Shown here one piece after another: positions 22,821 through 32,723 of a DNA stretch of 64,000 nt. The notes below the pieces were generated by a model. It was not told the DNA's origin and ran no database searches. It worked only from the letters and a program-made list of their open reading frames with translations. This DNA is from Henricia sp. BOLD:AAB3569. Taxonomy: Eukaryota; Echinodermata; Asteroidea; Spinulosida; Echinasteridae. The DNA lies in assembly GCA_037783545.1 (NCBI GenBank), contig JBBELK010000683.1, positions 1 through 64,000 of the forward strand. Direction: 5' to 3'. Position 1 is the first letter of the stretch, and each line of letters starts with the position of its first letter. The position numbers and the translations under genes were made by a program.

Positions 22821-23227
22821 AAGAAGAGCTTGAAAAATGTGATTTCCCCACCTTTCTATAGGGATGTACAGTGATCACGGTGAAGGATTAGTGATGTCCG
22901 TGAAACAAATACTTATACTGTGTAAAACCACAATAACAACCAGGACGAAATAATGACAAAAAAAGTCGACGCGACAGTGGGCAAAGCAACGTTAGTGTTG
23001 ACGTACCTGGGCGCAGCCATCTTTACTGTGTCAGATGCAGGTCATGTGACAGAACCAACGTCAGGTGACAGAATCTAGCCAATCATGGCAAGTGTCATCC
23101 AGGCTCGGTCTTGGGTGACGTCACACCCACGCGCTTCGCAGGATTTGCGGCGAAGTTTAGCAGTGGTTGGAGCGGGCAAACTAAAGTGGCGCGCGCAAAG
23201 CACTGCTAAAGGAGTGTAGATACTATA

Positions 23228-23490
23228 CATGCTCGTGAAAGTCTGCCGTAGGGCCTATGTCTGTATCTAATTTACTAACGATTCAGCTTGGTTTGATGGG
23301 CATTGTTACTGGTAAGTGTAAAAACTGGGATTTCCGTTTTCGTTGAACTTTGACCTCCAATTGACCCCAGAAGGAAGGGTCAGATGAAAATGCCCACACA
23401 AAGAAAGTTGTAGCACAGAATGTCATCTATAAACCTGCCAAATACGAAGATCCTGGGTCACGTGGTTTTCGAGACGGAAGCATTTAAAAA
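23228..23490 (+). mobile_element. Hairpin element type B, copy A (continuation)
   Basis: GTGAAAGTCTGCCGTAGGGC, TTGACCTCCAATTGACCCCA and GTCACGTGGTTTTCGAGACG match 37208-37410. It ends near an A run at 23490. Confidence 0.75.
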
Positions 23491-24214
23491 AAAAAACCTT
23501 TACAAAAGACCTTTTTACCACTGAACTCAACACAAAAACCATGCATGGATCTTTTTAAAAAGTTTTCTGAGGTATTAATGCACCTATGAGGCTGAAATTT
23601 CTACAAGGCAGTTTTATCAACACGGGCTTCTAATCACGAGTGGAAATAACGCCCGTTTGAACAATTTGTACCAATAATGTGGTCTACCTTTAAGTGTATT
23701 TGTCCATGTTTTTACATGACCTTATTTTCTTTTATAACATTTATATACGACCACATGCACTGGGAAAAATCATATTCGTCCTTAAGTTTGTTACACCAGG
23801 TACATCCTGAACGTTTGAGATATTTTGAATTATACATGAAATCTCTTTTGGCCTACGTGGGTTGGGACTATTGAACTCCATACAATGGGCACTACACACA
23901 GCCGGTTGCCTCGTTATCATTGCATGTCGGTACGTTGTATAACCCGCCATTATGGAATAGTTGAGTTAAACAGCTAGTATCCCCTCGTCCACATTTTTAA
24001 AGTTTTCCTGTTTATCATGGGAGTGTATGTGTCTAAAACACCATCACAACTTGTTTTCCACAAATTATCGACAGGCTTTTGCTTAAAACACAAAGCAGTT
24101 CCGACCCGAAATTCTGAAACGCTCGAGGTCACTTGGTTCGTTTATCCAACAGGGTTTTGACGTCATCCTGAGAAACATACAAAACGGCCTGTGCAGTATT
24201 AAATGGAAAATACA
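23491..24214. other. No feature recognised
   Basis: No repeat match or coding signal could be supported. Frames are short and lack motifs. Confidence 0.4.
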
Positions 24215-24485
24215 CGAAGTGAATGTTTATCATGCCTGTTTTGTCCTTGTAATTCAAATTACAAACGTGAAAAACACTTCATGGAATATGACAATTTACT
24301 ATTACCTGTTTTGTGAAAAAACGATGAAATTGTGGCTCACAATGAAGCTCTTTTGAAGTAAATACTGGTGCATTGCGATGGGTGGTTTTGTCACGGAACG
24401 AACGGCATTCACGGAGGTCTGCGTACAGCATGGAACGGTTCATGTGGGACGTAGTTCCCACGTGTTTGAACATCGGCCGGTACAA
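24215..24485 (-). pseudogene. DNA polymerase B fragment (Polinton/Maverick-like), broken
   Basis: On the minus strand the frame contains CEPQFHRFF and, after a stop and shift, FHVCNLNYKD. Both align with the + strand fragment at 35600-35750, which continues into clear PolB motifs. It is the segment between the polymerase palm motifs of a protein-primed B-family polymerase and is truncated at about 24215. The neighbouring 24640-24860 matches 35186-35400 in inverse orientation, so both loci derive from the same larger element. Inactive. Confidence 0.5.
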
Positions 24486-24639
24486 GTTAGAATGAGCAAT
24501 AGAAAAGAAAATCTTTCTGCTCTTTTTTTGTCATAGTGTCTGGTAAAACATACAACCACGCAGCTACTGGGCATATCTCTGGCTTTTTGGACCAACAAAA
24601 TTCTTCAAAAAAACACCATCTAACAGTAAACGTGTGGAG

Positions 24640-24860
24640 CTAACAATCGTGTTGACTTCTCTTTCTCAGGATTGCGTCACGGGGTCACGCGCATATCATG
24701 AATACCTAATGACGTTTCAGAAATCGCGAAAATCTCATTATCGAAAAGCGCACTTTTGCTTGCAATTTATCCACTTAAAACCGACAATTAAAAAAAAAAA
24801 TCCACGTCGGCAAGAGGGATGTTTGGACTATCGAAAAAAGCCTAACTGCTAGATTTTCCT
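24640..24860 (-). repeat. Sequence shared inversely with 35186-35400
   Basis: GTCACGGGGTCACGCGCATA, AAAAGCGCACTTTTGC and GGCAAGAGGGATGTTTGGAC occur in reverse order and strand at 35186-35400. It is the upstream flank of the PolB remnant in both places. Coding content is unclear. Confidence 0.75.
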
Positions 24861-25635
24861 TCAAGGGGGATTCTAGCTCTTTAACAAACAGCATTGGTTG
24901 GTCACGTGGTATGTACAACAAATATAAATTGCATGCCCTATCCCCATCCTCTTGCAACAGTGCCCCTTTAACGCACTCCCCAACTCCTGCGTACAGTGGC
25001 CCTGTTGAAAAAGGCCCCATTTGGCGGTGGGACTAGCGACAGAAATCCTGTCGCCTCTGCTGGACCAATCAGGACGCTTGCAGTGCATTGTAGCACGATT
25101 GCAAGCATTCAAATGTCACGCTCGCAGATTGTAAACACCGTGCACGCATGTGATACATGTACTCAGTAATGCTGGCCGTTGTCCGCGTCGGCGATTGGCT
25201 GCTATTTAAAGCATACTGGGGAATCCGTTCCATTACATTCGTCAGCATGCATCCCTGTTATTAATTTGAAAAACTGCGGAGTAAATAAGGTTCGCCGTTT
25301 GAAAGTTTGGTAGGAATGGGACAGTCATAAGGAACGGAACCCAATACAATTTCTGGAAAGTATAGAAATTTTTTCTTTTCGGCATAACATGACCGAATTG
25401 ATTAAATTACATCAAAATGACTCGGGCGTGAGTTGGCTCAAGACAACAGCCGGCTCGCTCCACAGATTTGCGTGTATTTCCTCAGGGTATTGTCACGTCG
25501 CTTTGCAGAGTGGAAATTCCCTGAGATCTCAGGATGGCCCTATCCCAGGCCTCGACATTAACCAAGGCCACCAAGGGGGTAATTCCATGTCAAAACAGCC
25601 AATATTCAGATATCTCGTACATGAGACCTCTCAGA
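24861..25635. other. No feature recognised
   Basis: The region around 25020-25210 is GC-richer, with CCAATCAGGACG and GCGATTGGCTGC CCAAT-type boxes followed by TATTTAAAGCATA. It could be a promoter, but no first exon could be defined downstream. Confidence 0.35.
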
Positions 25636-26130
25636 TTTTAATAATAATAATAGCAATCTTATATAGCGCCAAATGCCAGGGCCTCTAGGCGCTTTACAGT
25701 ATAAACCAAAGTGATAACATACATATATACATGTACATAGATAAAAAATATTAAACGTTAAAACCAAAGAGCATCATCAAGAGCATCAAGTCTGGTAATA
25801 CTGAACAAAAAGATGTGTCTTATTAAGCTGGGACTTGAAATACTGATGGAATGAATTTGACGCATGCTGTTAGGAAGACCATTCCAGAGGTGTGCCGCTG
25901 AAAAAACAAATGATCTATCACCATAGAATTGTGTTGATGAGCGAGCAGGTACCCTCAATTGACAGTCCGATGATGATCTTAGAGACCTGGATGGGGTATA
26001 CAACTGGACAAGGTCAGAAAGATAACCCGGAGCTATGTTGTGAATGGCCTTAAAGGTAAGTAAAAGAGTCTTAAATGCTAATCTTTGCTTGACTGGAAGG
26101 TACAATATGCAAATTATCAACATTCATATT
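25636..26130 (-). pseudogene. Non-LTR retrotransposon, 3' fragment
   Basis: The minus-strand frame carries the typical C-terminal block after the reverse transcriptase: a LPVKQRLAFK-type motif, FKAIHNIAPGYLSDL, SLRSSSD and DRSFVFSAAHLWNGLP. The 3' tail follows as GGCGCTATATAAGATTG with an (ATT)n run at 25640. The 5' portion is missing. The reading frame ends in a stop-terminated tail of normal length, so this is a classic 5'-truncated copy. Confidence 0.8.
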
Positions 26131-26944
26131 ATTACCAAGTCTCGATGCCCTTGAGATAAGTCTTCTAGAACAAGTAATAGAACTTATCGCACGTTTGTTA
26201 TGCATACCCCCACGACATCCCCGGAATCGATACAAACCCATAGAAACAGAGTAAGAAAAACGACCAATGCACATGTACACAAAAAACAAAATACAGACAG
26301 TACGCCAACTTAAATAACACAAACGCAGGATAAAAATACACTTCCTGATGGCAGCGGTAATAATGGCAACAGTGCCAGGAGTACCCCCGTGGGGCGGACA
26401 TGTGCGCTATACTATCTGATCAGACGAGACTCCATCTTTAAGGCAAGGTTCTTCCTTCACAGGTTCCATTTTGGGGCCCGAATGTCAATTTCTTTATTTC
26501 AGCGGGAAAAATTGCCAATACAATGAAGTTATCCGTAATAATAAGTACGAAAGAACACTGAAAATGCCTCAAAACTCACAAAAGGGTGTTCAAATGGCGT
26601 CTTATTATGCCACTGCTTTGCTAATTATACTGATGTAGAAGTTTCTCAGCTTAGCTAGACTTCAGATCCATGCCCATTTAAGTCGGATGTTAACTATTGA
26701 AATAATTTTCAAGAATTAGCAACAAAACCTCATCATATATAGCAGCCGCTTACCGCGCTTTAGCAACAAAACATGATACTATATAGCCGCTTACGGCGCG
26801 TAAGACCTCCTCTACACGTTGGAGTCGAACTTCTGATGAAACCGAGTTATCCATCCACACGGATGCCTGCAGAAAATAGACAAATGTCGCGTTTTATGTT
26901 TACTGAGTTAAATTTCCTATTCTTTAAAAAAGTAATTTGTCCTA
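26131..26944. other. No feature recognised
   Basis: Unassigned sequence. A short direct repeat (ATATATAGCAGCCGCTTACC and ACTATATAGCCGCTTACGGC) lies near 26735-26800. Confidence 0.4.
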
Positions 26945-26946
26945 TA

Positions 26947-28256
26947 CAGGGTGTCCCAGAAAAAAAACGAAACCGAGATTTATCGATGTTTAATCATACT
27001 TTAATCTCAATCTTGAATAATAAATGACACATAGTTGGAAAGCTTAGTTCATCATCTTTCATTTGATACCACTCATATGATACATACTTCACGCATGAAT
27101 GAATAAAGACAATATGAAGCAGGGCTACCAAAAGGTCGTTTGCACAACGATACCTGAATTTCAAAGAAATAATCACATTTCTAAAAAGTTCATTTCCTGC
27201 CCTTTGGTATGATACCTCAGTCAGGAAAAATGAGCCAGGGATGACAGAGATATCGTAATTTTGGCAGAATTCGGAAATATTTGACACGTGACTCAACAGA
27301 ACAAATCGTTTACTCTTTCATAACATCTGGGTTAGACATGGGCCAATCGCTTTTATTTGGTATTCCACAGGGTCACATTTCACGTTTACAACGCATTCAG
27401 AACACGGCGGCACGTCTGGTTACACGAACTAGAAAATTCTCCCACATTTCACCTGTCCTAAACAAACTCCATTGGCTTCCGGAACATTATCGGATCATCT
27501 TCAAGATGATGCTCATTGTTTTTAAGGCATTGAATGGCATGGCTCTATTATACATCTCGGATCTGCTCTCTTATCACAAACCATCACGCACTTTACGCTC
27601 TAGTAGTCAACTCTTGCTCTATCAACCAAGATCACGTCGCACGTGGGGAAGTCGATCCTTCTCAGTGGCATGCACCCCGATTTTGGAATGAATTGCCCTC
27701 TCAGATCAGATCTAGTGATACACTATCCTCTTTCAAATCATGTCTCAAAACCCACCTCATGCACAAAGCATTTGATCAAATGTAGTTTTCTTTAATAGTG
27801 TGTAATTTGTATTTCAGCGCCTTGAGCGCCCTTGAGGATGGAAACGTTGCGCTATATAAATATTCATTATTATTATTATCATTATATCCTGCATTTAAAT
27901 ATGGATTGAATTTCCATGTTTTTAAAAAAATTATTGTTTTTTTCACACCTGACCGAATTTTCGCATTGATGATACGGAGATGGTCACGTGTGCATTAAAA
28001 ACGTGCTGTTGAAACCCCTGAAATTCAGGTATCGTTGTGCAAACGACTTTTTGGTAGCCCTGCTTCATATTGTCTTTATTTATTCATGCGTGAAGTATAT
28101 GTATCATATTATTATTTATTATTATTATATGAGTGGTATCAAATGAAAGATGAGGAACTAAGCTTTCTAAATATGTGTCATTTATTATTCAAGAATGAGA
28201 TTAAAGTATGATTAAACATCGATAAATCTCGGTTTCGTTTTTTCTGGGACACCCTG
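26947..28256. mobile_element. 1.3-kb TIR element, CAGGGTGTCCCAG ends, TA target
   Basis: The ends CAGGGTGTCCCAGAAAAAAA and TTTTTTCTGGGACACCCTG are part of about 220-bp inverted repeats (TTTCATTTGATACCACTCAT / ATGAGTGGTATCAAATGAAA also pair). TA flanks both ends. The termini and TA duplication fit the Tc1/mariner group, but no transposase is present. The interior is occupied by a non-LTR fragment. The right end lies 330 bp upstream of the PGRP start codon. Confidence 0.85.
27290..27893 (+). pseudogene. Non-LTR retrotransposon, 3' fragment inside the TIR element
   Basis: The frame starts in a TSGLDMGQSLLFGIP motif and continues RIQNTAARLVTRTRKF, LHWLPEHYRIIFKMML and FKALNGMALLYISDLL. After a frameshift near 27685 it continues FWNELPSQIRSSDTL. 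The tail TTGCGCTATATAAATATTCA followed by (ATT)n is a standard 3' end. 5'-truncated and frameshifted. It is nested in, or was captured by, the 26947-28256 element. Confidence 0.85.
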
Positions 28257-28586
28257 TATGGCTTTCACTCTAAATTCCCTAAAAACCGCTTTTTTTCCAG
28301 AAATTAAACGCGCAAAAAGGCTCAGTGATGTGAATCCATGCACCATAAGGACGGTCGCGGTTGGTATACGAGCCGACAGGCAGATGTACTAGTAGCCTTG
28401 GCACAAAAAGTACATGGTTGAAGTTCACTGCACACTAAAAAAAGAAGAAGATCAAAACGATCGTGAATACTGAATGCCAGTTATCCGTCTGCACGGGGAT
28501 TGAACGAATCAGTATACAACTTGAAACCTCACACGAGTCAGGTCTTCTTTGCTAAAGCTAAAGTCAAAGATTTAGTTAAAATAAAA
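28257..28586. other. Region upstream of the PGRP start
   Basis: No TATA box or other core element could be identified with confidence. The sequence just before the ATG (AGTTAAAATAAAA) is A-rich. The left half contains the edge of the TIR element. Confidence 0.4.
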
Positions 28587-28656
28587 ATGCTGGGCCGAAT
28601 CGGTGTGACCATCATCGGCCTACTGTGCCTGAGCGCTGCAGCCAACCTAGTCAGCG
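28587..28656 (+). CDS. PGRP: PGRP gene exon 1: start codon and signal peptide
   Basis: ATG at 28587 opens 23 codons that read as a signal peptide: a short basic start (MLGR), a hydrophobic core (IGVTIIGLLCLSAAA) and small residues before the end. It stops at AGCG followed by a consensus donor GTAAGT, leaving one base (phase 1). Exon 2 at 31769 begins with the two bases needed to complete a glycine codon and then encodes the first cysteine of the mature protein. The protein is therefore predicted to be secreted. The A at -3 supports this start. The exon lies between a TIR element (upstream) and a 53-bp minisatellite (downstream). Confidence 0.7.
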
Positions 28657-28974
28657 GTAAGTTGGGCAGTTTTCTGGTTCTTGTTTATAAAATGTTATGG
28701 TTTTAGGCTTTAGACAATAATTATGTACCGTACCCAACTCGCACTTTGGCAAACTTTACTTTACATCGTACCCTTTTTGCGCATATCATAGGCATCGGCG
28801 CGCGGCGAGTCGGGGCTGGGTGACTGGTATAGCGAATACAAAACCATGGAAGATTTGATTTCCTTGAAAACACAGGGACATTTAAGCAGAAAACGTGTCT
28901 TTTAATTAATTGGTCCAAATACATTTAGTTTTATATGCTGAACAAAATATGTACCTAAATTCTTGGCTCCCTGA

Positions 28975-29832
28975 AATGCCAGAAACGGGCACAGCAAATG
29001 CCCACGACCCAAGGCCTCGGGTCCAAATAGCCCAGAAACGGGCACAGCAAATGCCCACGACCCAAGGCCTCGGGTCCAAATAGCCCAGAAACGGGCACAG
29101 CAAATGCCCACGACCCAAGGCCTCGGGTCCAAATAGCCCAGAAACGGGCACAGCAAATGCCCACGACCCAAGGCCTCGGGTCCAAATAGCCCAGAAACGG
29201 GCACAGCAAATGCCCACGACCCAAGGCCTCGGGTCCAAATAGCCCAGAAACGGGCACAGCAAATGCCCACGACCCAAGGCCTCGGGTCCAAATAGCCCAG
29301 AAACGGGCACAGCAAATGCCCACGACCCAAGGCCTCGGGTCCAAATAGCCCAGAAACGGGCACAGCAATTTGCCCACGACCCAAGGCCTCGGGTCCAAAT
29401 AGCCCAGAAACGGGCACAGCAAATGCCCACGACCCAAGGCCTCGGGTCCAAATAGCCCAGAAACAGGCACAGCAAATGCCCACGACCCAAGGCCTCGGGT
29501 CCAAATAGCCCAGAAACGGGCACAGCAAATGCCCACGACCCAAGGCCTCGGGTCCAAATAGCCCAGAAACGGGCACAGCAAATGCCCACGACCCAAGGCC
29601 TCGGGTCCAAATAGCCCAGAAACGGGCACAGCAAATGCCCACGACCCAAGGCCTCGGGTCCAAATAGCCCAGAAACGGGCACAGCAAATGCCCACGACCC
29701 AAGGCCTCGGGTCCAAATAGCCCAGAAACGGGCACAGCAAATGCCCACGACCCAAGGCCTCGGGTCCAAATAGCCCAGAAACGGGCACAGCAAATGCCCA
29801 CGACCCAAGGCCTCGGGTCCAAATAGCCCAGA
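28975..29832. repeat. Minisatellite, 53-bp unit, 16 copies, in PGRP intron 1
   Basis: Units begin GAAACGGGCACAGCAAATGC and include CCACGACCCAAGGCCTCGGG and TCCAAATAGCCCA. They are almost identical. One has an extra T (29368) and one has GAAACAGGC (29460). Each unit holds two short inverted pairs, GGGCA/TGCCC and GACCC/GGGTC. The unit has no stop codon on the minus strand, so all three minus frames stay open for about 890 bp. This is a by-product and not a protein. It begins 320 bp after exon 1. Confidence 0.95.
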
Positions 29833-29888
29833 AGCACAAAAACACCTAAATGCGTTATTTAGAGTCTTTAGTTTCTAAACTTTATATA

Positions 29889-30486
29889 CACTCCACCAAA
29901 AAAGTTCTGTCACCAGTAAGACATTTTTAGATATTTATTATTAAATTGAATTTAATGTAGGAAAATAATATATCAAATTTTAGCTGAACATATCCCTCAA
30001 AGGAATAGAGCTCAAGAGAGATCATGATGGCAAGCTTCACTGAACAGGAATGCAACAAAGGAGTGTGGGGTCAGAATGAATAACACCAAAGAACAATGCG
30101 ACTGGTGATTTGGGCAATTTGTGTGTAGACAATTTTTAAGTGAGTTTGGATTTATCAATGTCTTGTCAAAAACATCGAAATCAAAATGGTTAAATTGTCC
30201 AATCTGAATCGTGCCATTGCATTAGGTATGGTGGAAGCAAAATACTGAACTTTAACTCCCCTTGCTTGAGTGCAATAAAGTTGACATCGTTGTTTTTTTG
30301 TGTTTTTCATTCTGACCCCACACTCCTTTGTTGCATTCCTGTTCCGTGAAGCTTGCCATCATGATGCTATTCCTTTGAGTGATATGTTCAGCTAAAATTT
30401 GATATATTATTTTCCTACATTAAATCCAATTTCATAATAAATATCTACAAATGTCTTACTGGTGACATAACTTTTTTGGTCGAGTG
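29889..30486. mobile_element. 598-bp TIR element, CACTC ends, TA target
   Basis: The ends CACTCCACCAAAAAAGTTCT and CTTTTTTGGTCGAGTG begin inverted repeats of about 200 bp (TGTCACCAGTAAGACATTT, GATATATTATTTTCCTAC and GCAAGCTTCAC all pair). TA flanks both sides. It is Tc1/mariner-like without transposase and lies in PGRP intron 1. Confidence 0.85.
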
Positions 30487-30889
30487 TATTATGGGACCTG
30501 TCACTGCAGAAATGTCCCCCAAATGGCAAAAATTCACGTTATTAGTGCCTGGAGTACAGTTAGATGTAACATGTATAATCTAAATCGATTTTGACTTTTG
30601 ATATCTGAAGCTATAGCTGATCAGAAAAATAAATATTTTGAACTTGTGTTGACGATTTGACGTATGTCAAATCATTCTGATGGTGAAATCTTATCGTTGG
30701 CAAGTATACGAGCTGTTTTACAATGGATTAAAGGAAAAACTGGAATTGCGTGAATGTTTGATGGCGTCTTTCCACTCAAAGACATCTAGAAACCCTGAAA
30801 TTCGGCACTTCGGGGTCGTGAGATACCAAATATCAGAGTCAATAATGTATATAGTCGAGTGTTTTAGCCAGAACTGGTTTTCGTCCCAC
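30487..30889. other. PGRP intron 1, no feature recognised
   Basis: No repeat or coding signal could be supported. Confidence 0.4.
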
Positions 30890-31150
30890 TTGGGTCTAGT
30901 GCATGTAAAGCTCAAACCATATAACGATGTGGTTGTGGGTTCGAGCCCCACTGTGGTAAACGTGTCTGTGTCCCTGGGCAAGACGCTTAATCTCAATTGC
31001 CTCGTCAGATCAAGTGACGTTTGGAGAGCTATGGGGGAGGTTATCACAATCCTCTGATAGGTTGTGGGTTTTTTGTGTGTGGGGAGTACAGCTGTTTGGG
31101 ATTTGTCCTTTTTGTAAATGTGTTTATTATGCTGCATCGTGTCTGGTACA
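30890..31150 (+). mobile_element. tRNA-derived SINE (partial)
   Basis: A B-box-like GGGTTCGAGCCCC at about 30938 is followed by TGTCCCTGGGCAAGACGCTT, the conserved SINE body string. An A-box-like TGGGTCTAGTGCATGTAAAG lies upstream. A diverged copy in PGRP intron 1. Confidence 0.6.
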
Positions 31151-31336
31151 AAATAGATATAAATATGTGGGTGTGTTAAACTGTACGATTGAGTGGTCCT
31201 GAAATGTACACGGCCGCTGTAAATTGTTGTCTGGAAGGGGGCTTCTCCTAAAGGAAAGTGTTCAGATTTTTCCAGAAAATGTATTTCATTCTAGCTTACC
31301 AAACATCATACGAAACACCTCAAAATACTATCCATG

Positions 31337-31449
31337 CAGTGGCGGATCCAGCGTCATTGAAATACAGGAATACAAAGGAAAACCAGGGGCTATAGCCCCC
31401 GGAAATCTATTGTATTCCTGTATTTTATGAGGCTGGATCCGCCACTGCC
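31337..31449. mobile_element. hAT-like palindromic MITE, 113 bp
   Basis: The ends CAGTGGCGGATCCAGC and GCTGGATCCGCCACTG are perfect inverted repeats of a type common in hAT elements. The inner AATACAGGAATAC / GTATTCCTGTATT pair, and the centre is AGGGGCTATAGCCCCC. A clear target duplication was not found. Confidence 0.75.
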
Positions 31450-31691
31450 GTGCATGCTTTAAAGCAGAATGACCCATAAATATGGAATGGATAATTAGTT
31501 TACAAAACATAGGTGTTTTTTACGATATCCTTGAAAATCTACGGATTAGGAGCGCATAATTTCACAATGGTAATGAGAAAATATTACAAACGATATGGTA
31601 TCAAAATATCAACACCCATGGAAAAAATGGGGGAAGGGGGCGTGCTCAAAAATATGATCTGGACACGCTCCTTTAAAGGTATATAGAGTAC
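31450..31691. other. PGRP intron 1, no feature recognised
   Basis: Unassigned intronic sequence. Confidence 0.4.
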
Positions 31692-31757
31692 ATTAAGTAC
31701 TGGCACAGGAACTTGAGTTCAACGCACTATAGACCGCTCGGCCATAACACCCCACAT
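31692..31757 (-). mobile_element. tRNA-Leu-like SINE head, antisense, next to the exon 2 acceptor
   Basis: The reverse complement reads GGGGTGTTATGGCCGAGCGG then TCTATAGTGCGTTGAACTC, the head of the SINE found at 38459. The sequence between it and exon 2 is only about 11 bp, including the T-run of the acceptor. Confidence 0.75.
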
Positions 31758-31768
31758 TTTTTTTTTAG

Positions 31769-31963
31769 GGTGCAGCGTAGGAGAAGAAATTACGTTTGTG
31801 ACCAAAGACGGATGGTCTGCTAGCCCTACCACTATTGCCGCGACCCTAAAGGGTACATTGGAAACTGTCGTAGTGAGACAAACTACTGGGCCACGATGCA
31901 ACGACACCAAGACTTGTGCAAGTATAGTCGGCGCTTTACAGAGGCAAGACATGGTCCGTGACC
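31769..31963 (+). CDS. PGRP: PGRP gene exon 2: first half of the PGRP (amidase-2) domain
   Basis: The acceptor is a T run ending TTTTTTTTAG and the donor is GACC followed by GTAAGT. Entry and exit phases are both 1, matching exons 1 and 3. It encodes residues 24-88. Visible family features are the start GEEITFVTKDGW (usual form: F(V/I)(S/T)R..W), a hydrophobic strand TVVVRQTTG (usual VIIHHTAG), the disulfide pair GPRCNDTKTC, and the helix ASIVGALQR. PGRPs bind bacterial peptidoglycan, and some cleave it as N-acetylmuramoyl-L-alanine amidases. Here R60-Q61 replace the conserved HH pair that includes a zinc ligand, so catalysis is unlikely. Predicted role: extracellular recognition or regulation. 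A SINE head lies just before the acceptor. Confidence 0.85.
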
Positions 31964-32436
31964 GTAAGTATCGAAGTGTTCGCTGCGAACATTTGGTGCA
32001 CGATATGAGACCGGGTGACTCCCTCTTCCATTCTTTGCCATTGTGTGTCAAACATCCAAGGTTTTCCTTTTAGGTTTTTTGGGAAGTCGTGCGTTAACAA
32101 AAGAGAAAAGTGTGTTGAGGTATAAGGGCGGCAGTCTCATACCCTGCAGCATATAATGGTATCAAGTCTGTAGTCCGTCTGACGTCTTATGATTCCCAGC
32201 CTGCGTGCGGTAGCCGTTTTTATATTAGGCTTTGACATGTTTACCGACTTGAGAAACATGCACCTTGCGCCAATATTCGCGAATTCACCGCGTGAAGTGA
32301 ATAAACTAGAAATAGGGCCAATCGCAACCCGCCCAGGCGTGGCGTGGTAGTGTCGAACATTTCATTTAGTGACTTTAGTCACTAAATGAAATAAAGTTAG
32401 TGACTTTATTAAAATTAAAATATCTTTTTTTATCTC
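31964..32436. other. PGRP intron 2, start
   Basis: Mostly unassigned. A short palindrome, TTTCATTTAGTGAC / GTCACTAAATGAAA, lies at about 32359-32391. Confidence 0.4.
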
Positions 32437-32653
32437 TAGGTGGGTGTTTGGACACGTTTTTCATGCCCCAGGGTGGGGCATATGACTCATTTTCTGTGCA
32501 TTTTTGCGCATGTTTTGCACCAGAGGGTAGGGATTTTTGTCGCCTAAATGTTGCCCCAGGGGTCGGGATTTTGTCACGCAAAAAATGACAATCCCCACCT
32601 CTTAGGTGGGATAGCCCGGGGGTTAGGGGAGGGGGAACAATTGATAGGTGCAT
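32437..32653. mobile_element. G-rich TIR MITE family 3, copy 2 (left-truncated)
   Basis: CTAGGTGGGTGTTTGG, CATGCCCCAGGGTGGGGCAT, TTTTGCGCATGTTTTGCACC and CACCTCTTAGGTGGG, then ACAATTGATAGGTGCAT, match 13323-13597. The left terminal repeat is missing. Confidence 0.8.
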
Positions 32654-32673
32654 AATACACACCCCAAAGCATG

Positions 32674-32701
32674 GGCTGTTCCGACACGGGGCGAAACAGC
32701 C
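32674..32701 (-). mobile_element. Type A terminal hairpin of an outer hairpin element
   Basis: Minus strand: GGCTGTTTCG...CGGAACAGCC, preceded by the linker TCGTTACGAAAACAAA (32702-32717) and an A run. It is the 3' end of an element whose body resumes at 35063-35185. The two parts are separated by the nested type D element. Confidence 0.65.
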
Positions 32702-32723
32702 TTTGTTTTCGTAACGATTTTTT

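Larger units (their letters stand above)
20691..23219. mobile_element. 2.5-kb TIR DNA transposon, non-autonomous
   Basis: The ends CTACACTCCTTTAGCAGTGC and GCACTGCTAAAGGAGTGTAG begin terminal inverted repeats of about 80 bp that extend through GCGCGCGCCACTTTAG and CGAAGTTTAGCAGTGG. An exact 8-bp target duplication, ATACTATA, flanks it (20683-20690 and 23220-23227). The paralogous sequence near 37195 has a single ATACTATA and is the empty site. No transposase-like frame of useful length lies inside. The 8-bp duplication fits hAT- or P-like elements, but the termini do not identify the superfamily. Confidence 0.9.

Noticed and set aside
28975-29832. Possible CRISPR array because of regular repeats
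   Set aside because: There are no unique spacers. The whole 53-bp unit is repeated, and the DNA is eukaryotic.
28902-29845. Three overlapping minus-strand frames of about 300 codons
   Set aside because: They are the three phases of a 53-bp minisatellite without stops. The same peptide string appears in rotated frames, and there is no start context or splice evidence.
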